From NCBI RefSeq assembly GCF_037975245.1, contig NC_092577.1:8091001-8155000 (forward strand): a stretch of 64,000 nt of DNA, read 5' to 3'. The translations under genes were made by a program, and so were the position numbers. The stretch is from Apostichopus japonicus (taxonomy: Eukaryota; Echinodermata; Holothuroidea; Aspidochirotida; Stichopodidae). Every line of letters starts with the position of its first letter. Position 1 is the first letter of the stretch. Shown here piece after piece: positions 12,430-23,285 of this stretch. Under the pieces are notes generated by a model that had not been told where the DNA came from, did no database searches, and saw only the letters and a list, made by a program, of their open reading frames with translations.

Positions 12430-12936
12430 GTAAGTGTATAATTAGTGTATAGCAGGACTGGTAAGCTGGGTTGTAGTTATAATTAGATTTGAGTCTGGGT
12501 AGAAAGTGACTTTGTTACTGCCTAATCCTGGAGGAACAGTAATTGTTTTGAAACTTGCTTGATCAACAAACTCCCTAAGGGCCTAAGAGAAGATAAGGTA
12601 GTACTCAGTCTTTACAATGTCGCCCAACTCCTTTGTATTAACCAGCCTCACTTCCACAAAAATGTAGTGATGTACCTACTTGAGATAATATCCTTTTGAT
12701 ATAAACACAAGATTTGATGAGGTTAAGAAATATATAAATACTTTAACATGAACCCTGCATAACTGCAAGTGATTCAGTGGTTTTTTACCATGATCACACT
12801 GTTTGAAGCCTATGTGCTTCCACTTGCTATATGTTACATATGTAAAAATTAAGTCGTTGTTAAATAAAATGTAGAATGACTAATTGGAACCATATCTCCT
12901 TTTTCCATTCTAACATTTCCTACCTACCCCTCTCAG

Positions 12937-13058
12937 TGCATCTAAAACTCACGAAAAGTGATATCAAATTTAAATCTGAAGATAATTTAGTCTCTATGCC
13001 ATTTGCCAACGAGCTATATACTAAGGGATTACAAGTAGAAGTCTTTGGTTGGTTTACT
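12937..13058 (+). CDS. Unidentified protein, internal exon
   Basis: Strong acceptor (CCTACCCCTCTCAG) and a GTAATG donor. It has one open frame, entered in phase 1 and left in phase 0, that matches the next exon. The peptide includes KSDIKFKSEDNLVSMPFANE and continues into a hydrophobic segment (VEVFGWFT). The gene's 5' part was not identified, although segment b at 11089 has a compatible phase. The product is not recognised. The joined C-terminal part looks alpha-helical, as in HEAT/ARM-type scaffolds, but that is only an impression. Confidence 0.6.
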
Positions 13059-13788
13059 GTAATGTGTGCATATGTTGTTGTCAGTCAGTAATAAAAGACA
13101 TGCAAGTAGTTTCTAGATCCTATGCATTTCCTCAGAGTAAAAACCATAGTAATTCAGAATTCCATTCTTAGCCATTGCTCAATAGTGTTGAATGATTCTC
13201 GTAATGTGTTCTGTCTGAAATGTACATTATTTGCACTTCAGTTATAGTACTGACCATTTAAGAGATATTTCCAGCAAACTCAAGCACACTTGCTTGCTAC
13301 ATTGATTTCCTGTTGCAATACTATGGAAGATTTGGTAGCAAGATTATAGCAATTGTCAAAAGTTGTTTTATATTGGGGGGGGGGGGGGGGGAGCTTCAAA
13401 AATCTCGGGAGGTAACATGGAGTTCATCAGTTAGCACTACAAGTGTTGTAAATAACTAATTGTTTTGATTACCTCAGATGCAAAACATATTCCTAAAGAG
13501 CATCTTTGAAATAGAGGCAAAGGTGCTTTGAATAATGATATTTGTCCTGTGCTGTTAGCTACAGTATGTCAGTCCAGCAAACCCAAAAATAAAAACAGAA
13601 ATAGAACAAAATATATAAGCTGCCCTGAGAATACAGCTATACAAATATTCATATATACTTATTAATAAGACACAAGGAAAGACATTGATGTCTGTTACAA
13701 AAATGATCACAGACCTACTGAATATTCACCTTGACAAATCTAGTGAATGGAAAGTTGAGTTATTTTGTATTTTCTCTTTAACCTCCAG

Positions 13789-13899
13789 GTGATACAGTTA
13801 TCAACATTTCTTCTGTACATTTCCTCCAAGAAATTGAAAGAAAAACTCAAGTGGGAACATATCACTGATGACATAACTTCTTTTGTGGATGAGAGTCTG
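13789..13899 (+). CDS. Unidentified protein, internal exon
   Basis: 111 bases, phase 0 to phase 0, between a TTTAACCTCCAG acceptor and a GTGAGT donor. Only this frame is open throughout. The peptide is helical and lysine-rich (LLYISSKKLKEKLKWEHITD). Agreement of phase with the exons on both sides is the main evidence that this is a real gene. Confidence 0.68.
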
Positions 13900-15383
13900 G
13901 TGAGTCTTCATATAATAATTTCTCAAAAGTCAGTTTGTGAAATGGTAATAGTTTGTGTTGGATACCCTCTGATCAAATCTACAGGCCATATGTAGGTGAA
14001 GACAGCTTGCCTTATTAGCTTCATCAATAACATCAAATGCACTTTTTAAGATTCCACTTGGTAAATTGTGTAGAGGTAATAACATTTAATAAAGTGAATT
14101 ACTATATTGTAGTATTGATCGAAGATATCTCAGTTACAGAAAGATTCCTAAATTATCAGTTCATCAGAAGAACTTTTTAGAAAATAAAAATTTTCCACAT
14201 GCCAGGCAAGCTAAGTTTTTGTAGTATGTACCTTTGTCTGATCATGGATGTGTTTGGAATTAAGAAACTATGAAGTATCAAGTCTTTGAAGTTGTATGTG
14301 CATTGCCATCTGTAATCCTGGTATCGTTTTGACCCATTAATACAATAAATCAGATGAGAGCGAATGAATTAGGGATTCTTCAGGCATCTGCCATCAGTAA
14401 TTGCTATATTTAGATCTTACATTCCCATATAACTAGTATTGCCAGTAATCATAGCTTTAACACAACTTTTGAATATGCATGAAGCCATGTTCACTGCTAT
14501 TCTAGATAGACCTTATTAACATTTTACTCTTAACTCTTTTCATTGCTCACAGGAAATTGTTCTGAACTGCACACTTTCAATGTTGTATACATTGGCAAGA
14601 TTTAAAGTTGTATTACACAAATGTAGTAATAATAATGATGATTGACCCATCCCTAGCATGGATGTAGGCCAAATGCCCTGCCCCCCCCCCCATTTGTGAC
14701 ATGACACAATAGGCATCAATTAGACCTAAAACCAGCATTTCCTTTCACCCTTCAAAATGATAACAAGTCAAAGCACAAACTGTTTCGATATGACTTATTG
14801 ATGGACTAATACCAAATGAGATGTTATTTATCAGAACCTGAGATTTAGTTGTTTCTCTTTGGTTAACAAGATATTGCATATACAGGTCACTTTAGTAATT
14901 CTAATTTTGTTTGGAATGCACAAAATATACAGTATTTCTTTCCAATTCTTGGTACATTGGTATGGTATGTTGCTTTGCTACAAGCTACAGTACTGTACTA
15001 TCTTTCTGTGAACATTGTGTTGACATGCTACTGTATTGCTGTGTATGTTTTGTGCATTGAATAAACAAAGCCTATTCACCTTGTTAGCCCCAAACACAAA
15101 TTGTATTGATCCCATCACGAAATACTCTCTCAGTTGAAACAAATATACCTTGATGTTATCCATTATATTATTCATTGAATACATATATTACACTAAGCCA
15201 TTCTTTTGTTTTACAACTTTGAGAACCCAATCTCCAATAATGACAAATATTTATATTGTTGAGATTGCATAGCACAGTCACATACAGTAGTATCGAATCT
15301 GCTAGAAAAGGTTAGATACTAGTAATGACACTTTCTATCTTTGTAGAGTTTGTTATGTTTCTTTATTCACATTTTTTTTGTAG

Positions 15384-15497
15384 ATTCAGACTTACGTCTA
15401 TTCAAGTCTTCAGTCTAGCACTGATGTAGTATCTAACGCTGACATTCCAGTAGAGAGGACTTTTCTTGTTTGTGTGAGATGTGCATTGTTAGCATCT
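15384..15497 (+). CDS. Unidentified protein, internal exon
   Basis: 114 bases, phase 0 to phase 0, preceded by a long T-tract and TAG, followed by a GTAAGT donor. The 38-codon peptide ends in a hydrophobic stretch (VERTFLVCVRCALLAS). The next intron, 15498-18408, contains the large 30-bp minisatellite. The start and end are fixed by splice signals and by phase agreement with neighbouring exons. Confidence 0.7.
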
Positions 15498-15844
15498 GTA
15501 AGTTAATAGTCATTGATGGGTTTATATCTTTTATTGGTATGCTTTCTGTTAAACCCTTCCCCTTATGCCCATCTTTGTTTCATGATTTTTCTTTTCATAT
15601 GTGATTTTTAAATGTAACAGTATTCCATATTTTGTTGTCAGAATATGCTATGATAGTTCGCTGACTATATAGTTGCTTAAATGTGCTATATTATTTATTT
15701 TAACCGAAAAATCTAATAACTACGTTACTATCTCTCTTTTTCTTTTGCTGGGTTAGAGGGGGGGGGGGGTAATGTGAGATGTTAACGGGGTGGCATGAAG
15801 TGTACAAAAGTTGTGAAAATATGTGCATGTAATTAATGCAGTTA

Positions 15845-18270
15845 TGCTGTATAATGGGTTGATAGGCAAATATGGTATGTATAATGGGTTGATTGGCATA
15901 CAGTACATGGTATGTATAATGGGTGGATTGGCATACATTGTTTGTATATTGAGTGGATTGGCATACATTGTTTGTATATTGGGTGGATTGGCATACACGG
16001 TATGTATAATGTGTTGATTGGCATACATGGTATGTATATTGGGTGGATTGGCATACATGGTATGTATAATGGGTGGATTGACATACATATATGTATAACA
16101 GGTGGATTGACAAACATGGTATGTATAATGGGTGGATTGACAGACATGGTATTTATATTGGGTTGATTTGCATACATGGTATGTAAATTGGGTTGATTTG
16201 CATACATGGTATGTATAATGGGTGGATTGGCATACATGGTAGGTATAATGGGTTGATTGGCATACGTGATATGTATAATGGGTGGATTGGCATATATTGT
16301 ATGTATAATAGGTTGATTGGCATACATGGTATGTATAATGGGTTGATTTGAATACGTGATATATATAATGGGTGGATTGGTATACATGGTATGTATAATG
16401 GTTGATTGGGATACATGGTATGTATAATGAGTTGATTGACATACACATTATGTATAATGGGTTGATTGGGATACATGGTATGTGAAATTGGTTTATTGGC
16501 CTAAACGGTCTGTATAACGGATTGATTGGCATACATGGTATGTATAATGAGTGGATTGGCATACATGGTTTTGCTGTATAATTGGTTGATTGGCAAACAT
16601 AGTTTGTATAATGGGTTGATTAAATTATGTGATAGTTATAATGGGTGGATTGGCATAAATGGTATGTATTATGGTTGATTGCCATACATGGTATGTATAT
16701 TGGGTGGATTGACATACATGATATGTGAAATGGGTTGATTGACATACATGGTATGTGAAATGGGTTGATTGGCATACATTGTATGTATATTGGGTGGATT
16801 GGCATACATGATATGTATATCGGGTGGATTGGCATACATGGTATGTATAATGAGTGGATTGGCATACATGGTTTTGCTGTATAATTGGTTAATTGGCAAA
16901 CATAGTATGTATAAAGGGTTGATTAAATTACGTGATAGTTATAATGGGTGGATTGGCATAAATGGTATGTATTATGGTTGATTGCCATACATGGTTATGT
17001 ATGATGGGTTGATTGACATACATGGTATGTGAAATGGGTTGATTGGCATACATTGTATGTATATTGGGTGGATTGGCATACATGGTATGTATAATGGTTG
17101 GATTGGCACACATGATATGTATATTGGGTGGATTGGCATACATGGTATGTATAATGGGTGGATTGTCATACATGTTTTTTACAAAGGGTGGATTGGCATA
17201 CTTGGTATATATAATGGGTCTATTGGCATACATGGTATGTATAATGGGTGGATTGACATACGTGGTACATATAATGGGTTGATTGGCATACATGGTGTGT
17301 ATAATGGTTGATTGGCATACATGTTTTGTATAACGGGTGGATTGACATATTGGTATGTATAATTGGTTGATTGGCATACATGGTATATATAATGGGTTGA
17401 TTGGCTTACACGGTATGTATAATGGGTGGATTAGCATACATGGTATGTATAATGGCTGGATTGGCATACATGGTATGCACAATGAGTGGATTGGCATACA
17501 TGGTATGTATAATGGGTGGATTGTCATACGTGGTATTTATAATGGGTTGATTGGCATACATGGTATGTAAAATGGTTTGATTGGCATACACGGTATGTAT
17601 AATGGGTTGATTGACATACCTGGTATGTATGTTGTAGGAATTGGCATACTTGGTATGTAAAAAGGATGGAATGGCATACATGGTATGTGATACATGGTGT
17701 GTGCAATTGGTTTATTGGCCTAAATGGTATGTATAACAGGTTGATCTGCATACACGGTATGTATAATGGGTTGATTGGCATACATGGTATGTATAATGGG
17801 TGGATTGGCATACATGGTATGTAAAATGGGTGGATTGGCATACATGTTATGTATAATGGGTGGATTGTCATACATGTTTTTTATAATGGGTTGATTGGCA
17901 AACATTGTATGTAAAATGGGTTGATTGGCATACACGGTATGTTTAATGGGTTGATTAGCATACATGGTATGTATAATGGTGGATTGGCATACATGATATG
18001 TATATTGGGTGGATTGGCATACATGGTACATTGGTTGGATTAGCATACATGGTATGTATAGTGGGTGGATTGGCATACATGGAATTCATAGCGGGTGGAT
18101 TGGCATACATGGTATGTATAATGGGTGGATTGGCATTCATGGTATGTATAATGGGTGGATTGGCATTCATGGTATGTATAATGGGTTGATTGGCATTCAT
18201 GGTATGTATAATGGGTTGATTGGCATACATGGTATGTATAATGGGTTGATTGGCATACATGGTATGTATA
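15845..18270. repeat. Minisatellite, 30-bp unit, about 81 copies, intronic
   Basis: Tandem array of a 30-bp unit containing CATACATGGTATG (arms CATAC and GTATG around ATG, a potential small hairpin) and ending GGGTGGATT or GGGTTGATT. Copies differ by scattered substitutions, mainly G/T at one position, and by a few 1-3-bp indels. Because 30 is a multiple of three, both strands stay open in several frames and produce long decapeptide-repeat ORFs that are not genes. The array lies wholly inside the last intron of the plus-strand gene. A higher-order duplication of about 303 bp is visible within it. Confidence 0.95.
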
Positions 18271-18408
18271 TATTAAGTTTAGGTCAGGTGACCATGCATC
18301 TGATGTCATAATATTAGTAATGTCAAAATGACTCCTTTAGGTTAGTAGCTATGGTCAGTCAACAATGTTGTAATGTCATGTTTCTACTTTCTTATCTCTT
18401 GTTTGTAG

Positions 18409-18477
18409 TATCGACAGAGAGAGATAGGTAGCAAAACCTGTTCAGTTGTTGTCCAATCCACAAGACTGCTCTTGTGA
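18409..18477 (+). CDS. Unidentified protein, terminal exon
   Basis: A pyrimidine-rich acceptor (CTCTTGTTTGTAG) is followed by 22 codons in the required phase 0, then TGA at 18475-18477. The peptide begins YRQREIGSKTC and ends STRLLL. An AATAAA signal 272 bases downstream gives a plausible 3' untranslated region. The four recognised exons together encode about 135 C-terminal residues of a protein I cannot name. Confidence 0.62.
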   Translation, partial: YRQREIGSKTCSVVVQSTRLLL

Positions 18478-18748
18478 AACATTTCTTATATAATATTGTT
18501 ACTAAAGCTCTCCGATGCTTGCCAAACACCGGACCGGCATAACTTAACAAACTTACGAGATGCCTTGTGCATTGAATCTTAGCCGTTGATTTCTGTTAAC
18601 CGTACATCAACATTATTAACATATTCTTTGTTTCTGTTCTTTTCTATGTTCTTTTCTGGTCACATTTCACCGTCACATTTCTGCTTTACTATATATGGTT
18701 GTATTTCTAATTCTATCAATACTGCTGTAGCAGAATGTTGGTGTTCGT

Positions 18749-18754
18749 AATAAA
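18749..18754 (+). promoter_or_regulatory. Polyadenylation signal AATAAA
   Basis: AATAAA within a 3' region of ordinary composition, downstream of the stop at 18477. It is the first perfect plus-strand signal after that stop. Confidence 0.5.
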
Positions 18755-19239
18755 TAGAAATAATGGTGGTTGTGTTATAAACAATGCTTCATCATGCGGC
18801 TGAGTGATCAACATATTAATGAACTTTGAATGATGTACAGTGCTAGAGACTGTATACTTCGGTTCTGTCCATGACGTAGGCCCAACCTTACCAATTCATA
18901 TTCGCCCTTATATACAGAAAATTAACATGAAAGGTAATATGAAATCTAATTAACTGAAAATACAATGAATTTCATGGACGGTTGGTTAAGGCTAATTATG
19001 TATTAATACTCTCTCATGTTTATGTATATAATTATTCATGAGATGCTGATTATTTTGTGTGTAACAGTTAAACTTGAATCCTCTCTTTGTTTGTTTATCA
19101 TTCCCAGCCAGTTTTCAGTTGTTCATTTATACTTGTATAATTAAGCTTTATGTAAAATATAATCCAGCTGAACTTGCATGTGAGATTTTATTGTAGTTTA
19201 TTATTCCTTGCCGAAGGCCGAATCTATGCGATGGTAATG

Positions 19240-19690
19240 GCGCGTGTGTGTGTATGTGACACTTTATCTCGTAATTACAATATCTCAAGAAATCAAAGAT
19301 GCTTGAACTTTAAAGTTAGTGTGTGGGTAGCCCTTTTGTGAGTAGATGTTCTCTATTTTTTCATGGAGGTCAAGGGTCATTTGAGAGATCACCTGGGATT
19401 ACAGGCGAAAAATATTGTAAACACTGTACCTCAAGACGTTCAAAATGCTTGAACTTTAAACTAAGACTGTTAATAGACCTATAGAGTAGCAAATCATCTC
19501 TATTGTTTTTCATGGAGGTCAAAGGTAATTTGGTGTCACCAGAGATCAAAGGCTGAAACCATATAAACAGGATATCTCAAGAAATGAAAGTTGCTTGAAC
19601 TTTAAACTTTGTTTGTTGGTAGCCCTTGGTGAGCAGATGATCCAGTTTGTTTTTCATGGAGGTCAAAGCTCGTTGAATGTTAATTGTTGG
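19240..19690 (+). repeat. Diverged tandem repeat, about 145-bp unit, three copies
   Basis: Each unit has a CTCAAGAAAT-like start, then GCTTGAACTTTAAA, then TTCATGGAGGTCAA about 90 bases later. Starts fall near 19281, 19430 and 19570. The units are well diverged. It resembles the widespread non-coding repeats of marine invertebrate intergenic DNA. No coding content. Confidence 0.7.
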
Positions 19691-21838
19691 TTTAAATCAG
19701 AATAAATCTAATAATGCAGAAGTGAAGTTTGTTTGACCTTCGACCCTCTTAGCATAGGTACGCATTACTCAATTCTGCAAGACTTGTCATTTCTGCTCAG
19801 CAATTCAGCTCGTTAGAAAATCTTGTATCTAAAGTTTCTTCTCATATTGGCAAGGAATCACTAAGTCACGTGATTTTCTGGTTAACAAATATCAGAAATA
19901 AAACCACACAATTTTAACATGTACAGTCATTTCTTTTTCGGGAATGATAGTCGAAATTCGAGATAAGCAGAGTAAATTCGACAAAGCATCTGTTAAAGTA
20001 ATTTTTTGTGATCAATGTTCCTTCTCAGCCACCTTAATTATACACATTAACATTATATTGCGTACTTTGTAATAACAGTCGGAGCAGATGTTGCCAGCTG
20101 GTACAGCTAAAAGCAACAAAAACAGAAAAAATGAAACCTAAACGATAATGTTGAAATATATAATGTATACCTATATCATCCAGTTTCGATTTTACAGAGG
20201 GCGGCAGACAAATATTTGAGGGCCTATTCCCTTTCGTAGCTATTCCTCCATTGTGGTACAAGATTAGTCTCTGCACAGAATAGTTAATTTTATGATTTTG
20301 AATTAACGTTACATTTTTTGTATTGAAAGAGAGTAAAAGTGCTTGTTTCACACTGAAGATTAGTTGCTGCCCAGTGTATATGACTACTCTTGTAGAAAGG
20401 AGCTCCCTCCATATATTGTAACAAGAGCTCACTAAAAAAATGTATACACAGAACCGCAACACTTGACAAAGATGCCTTATTGAGCATTGGTCGTTGATTT
20501 TCAGTATGCTTACAGCTGTTACGTTGTTACGATTGACTTGTGATTTGAGTTACAATAAAAGCAAATGACTTGAGTGAAAGACTTGTGAATTGAGTTAAAA
20601 ATCATTGATTGGGTTAAAACAATGTGATAAACTCAACCCAAATTTCAGCTAACAGTAAAATTTAAATCAATACAATAACATCCATTGTAACTTGATGATA
20701 AATTATTGAAGCAACAAATGTTTTTCAGCACAATCCAGTGATCTCCAGGAAGAAAACGAAACCTGTTTTCACTTGTTACATATCAGAACATGAGAAAAGT
20801 TGACTTTTCAACAGGGCTTCCCGTTCTGTAATTGTTTTTTCCCTTCTTAATATGAATATCCTTCTTTTCGTATGTATCTATATATCGTTATCATAAACTT
20901 ATTTTATTAATATTAACATATTGTTTTCACATCTAACCAACCTTTCGCAATCACGAACTTGATTACCTATTGTTATCGCTATTTGCTTAGTCTGCAACAC
21001 AAACTAAATTTAGAACGTACTTTACTACCTCTGTATGACAGTCACTGTTTACACAACAAACAAATATAAAGATCATAAGACGTGTACTCCGTGGTATCGT
21101 ATAATTGTTTCATTGTTAGTTGATATTATCATTATTACGATATATGACTAGATGTCTTTTCAGATTGAGGATAAGATGCTTCACTTCCATCACGTATTGA
21201 ATCATCTGGTTTTAAAAAGATGGATAACGAAGATGTATTTTTTTCTCAACAAATAAAAAAAATAATATGCCGCAGCAAAAGGTCATCGATTAGTTTATTC
21301 TAGTCATCTAAACGGCACATGATACAGACTTGATACACCCAAGCAGCATAAGTCACATACACGGATGTCGTGTATGGAAGGTAAATGTTATATCCAGTCT
21401 GCACATGTGATAAAATCTACAAATAATTAGAACAACTGTATTTGTAAACAAATACGTGGCATTGTAGTGCGCGGTGAAGGTGAAAGTTAGTTGTTGATAT
21501 TCAATGGAGGGGTCTTTGTTATACTGCAAACCTTTTGAAGTTATTTCGGTCACGAATAAGCCAGGTTGGCGTTTGTTCCTTTGACGTAGACCAAAGCTAG
21601 GCTATATTTCTAACAAGTACTCTAGCTAACATGCGGCTGCAATATAAACGAAGATTATAACTAAAACCATCACAGATTAACCGGACAACCAAGCTCAGTA
21701 ACGGTTGCCAATCCGGACGTAACAGAAAATACCCAGTCCTGGACACTGGTTGGTCAAATTGAATAACATGTTAACGTTTATCGCCGTTTGTTTAAGCAGT
21801 GAAGCCTTGAAAAAAGCGAGGGCGTCTTGTGGTGAACG
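19691..21838. other. No confident gene
   Basis: AT-rich. The only item of note is the weak exon candidate at 20171-20270. Other open frames, such as 20034-20462 on the minus strand, look like chance. Confidence 0.4.
20171..20270 (-). CDS. Candidate exon, possibly leucine-rich-repeat part of the NLR gene
   Basis: TTCTGTGCAG acceptor and GTATAC donor enclose 100 bases whose phase-0 frame is open. The peptide (for example RLILYHNGG and NICLPPSVKSKLDDI) has loose leucine-repeat spacing. The NACHT exon at 27038-28557 lies upstream on the same strand and ends in phase 0, so joining is possible over a 6.8-kb intron. This is speculative, and chance alignment is quite possible. Confidence 0.18.
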
Positions 21839-22329
21839 CAGGGGCGTAGCGAAGGGGTTTTTGTTGGGGGGGTGGAGAATTTGATTTGCCGACGGATCTG
21901 GAAGTGGTGACTGAAATGGGGGAGGGGTCTAAGGGGAGGGGGTGTCCCCCTCCCCTTTGGAAAATTTATAGTTTTGAAACGTCCTTAGATGCAATCTGGT
22001 GCATATTTTAAGTCAAGTTTGATTTGCCGACGGATCTGGAAGTGGTGACTGAAATGGGGGAGGGGTCTAAGGGGAGGGGTGTCCCCGTCCCCTTTGGAAA
22101 ATTTATAGTTTTGAAACGTCCTTAGATGCAATCTGGTGCATATTTTAAGTCAAATTTGGCACGGAAGAAGCTCCCGTTCTCCTTTTCTCTATTCAGCTTT
22201 CCTTCTTTCTTCCCCTTCCGCTCTCTTCACCTTTCCTCCTTTTGCCGACAGACCCAAAATTTGCCGACAGCGACCAAATTATTGGGGGGGTGTGACACCC
22301 CCCCACACCCCCCGCTCGCTACGCCCCTG
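21839..22329. mobile_element. hAT-like MITE, family 2, with perfect 8-bp target-site duplication
   Basis: Left end CAGGGGCGTAGCGA, and the right end is its inverse (reads CAGGGGCGTAGCGAGC in reverse complement). It is flanked on both sides by ggtgaacg, a perfect 8-bp target-site duplication diagnostic of hAT transposition. It is 491 bp with no transposase. Internally, 21883-22020 is duplicated head-to-tail as 22021-22158 with about one indel, so the element carries its own 138-bp tandem repeat. Confidence 0.92.
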
Positions 22330-22371
22330 GGTGAACGGCAAAACAACCAGAATATTTGTAGGTCTTCACGT

Positions 22372-23285
22372 CAGTGGCGGCGGAACCGGGGGGGCTTGGG
22401 GGGGGGCTCGGCCCACCCAATAAAAAAGTTGAGGGGGCAAATGCATGATAAGCCCCCCCAATATTTACCAAGGCTCTGAAACGTGCATCTGCCCATTTTT
22501 CAATGCATACTTGTCGATCTGTCCGATGCACACGTATACTATATAGGTGTAATAATTTTAGTAAATGCTGGGGGGACCCTCGGCCCGTCCCCTGGCTATA
22601 GACCACATTGTCACCTCAACCGCGTCTTCACGCCCCGTGAAAAGTGGAAGCAGTGAGTGTGAGTACCGGTAAGCGCAACACAACTTCGTCTTAGGCCAAT
22701 AACTTGCCTCATTTTACACTACGAGTACACGCAAGGCGTGGAATATGGCTCTATGTTTAAACGCAATCAATTATTAAACGAACAAAAACACAATATTAGC
22801 ATTTCACCTGTACTGTATAGGGTACATGCATTCGTGACAGTGCTTGGTTCATAGAAATTTGTTGGCAACTGCACATGGTTTTGGAATTACCCATTTGTTG
22901 ACATTAAGAAATGCTTTCTGTTTTTTTCTTATGACATTTATTTAATTATTGCATTTATTTGCAAGTAGTAATTTACTACACTCAAAAACGTCTTTGCGAG
23001 TACACTACGAGTAATAGCTACTCTCTTAAAACACCATCAAATATATAAATTACATTGTTTTTACAGATTTTTACGTGCAATCTGAGAAATTGCAGGCTTG
23101 AAACCCATTATTTAGGGCTAGGTATTCGCAGCATAAAACACTCGGGAAGTGCCGTTTCCGGCCATCTGGCGGTTTGAAAAACCCAAAATTTTCTTGTACG
23201 CTCCGCGCCAACCGATGGTGGCGCTCCGCTTAGATAGTCTCCACACATTAGCCCCCCCATTAAATTTCCCGTTCCGCCGCGCCTG
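22372..23285 (+). mobile_element. hAT-like MITE, family 1, copy 2
   Basis: Left end CAGTGGCGGCGGAACCGG, right end inverse of CAGGCGCGGCGGAACGGG, flanked on both sides by cttcacgt, a perfect 8-bp target-site duplication. It is 914 bp and can be aligned with copies at 2914 and 45944 along most of its length. Near the right end it carries a GC-rich core (about 23195-23232) in inverse orientation that recurs in other hAT-like families here. No transposase. It is inserted only 42 bp from the preceding element. Confidence 0.93.

Noticed and set aside
15845-18270. CRISPR-like array
   Set aside because: Units are contiguous with no unique spacers, and the genome is eukaryotic.
15700-18311. Many long ORFs on both strands (for example 15753-16562 and 16928-17527 minus, 18009-18311 plus)
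   Set aside because: All are translations of the 30-bp minisatellite, whose length is a multiple of three. They give monotonous decapeptide repeats on both strands and lie within an intron.
20034-20462. 142-codon minus-strand ORF
   Set aside because: Composition is not protein-like over its length. Only the 100-base splice-bounded part was kept, as a weak candidate.
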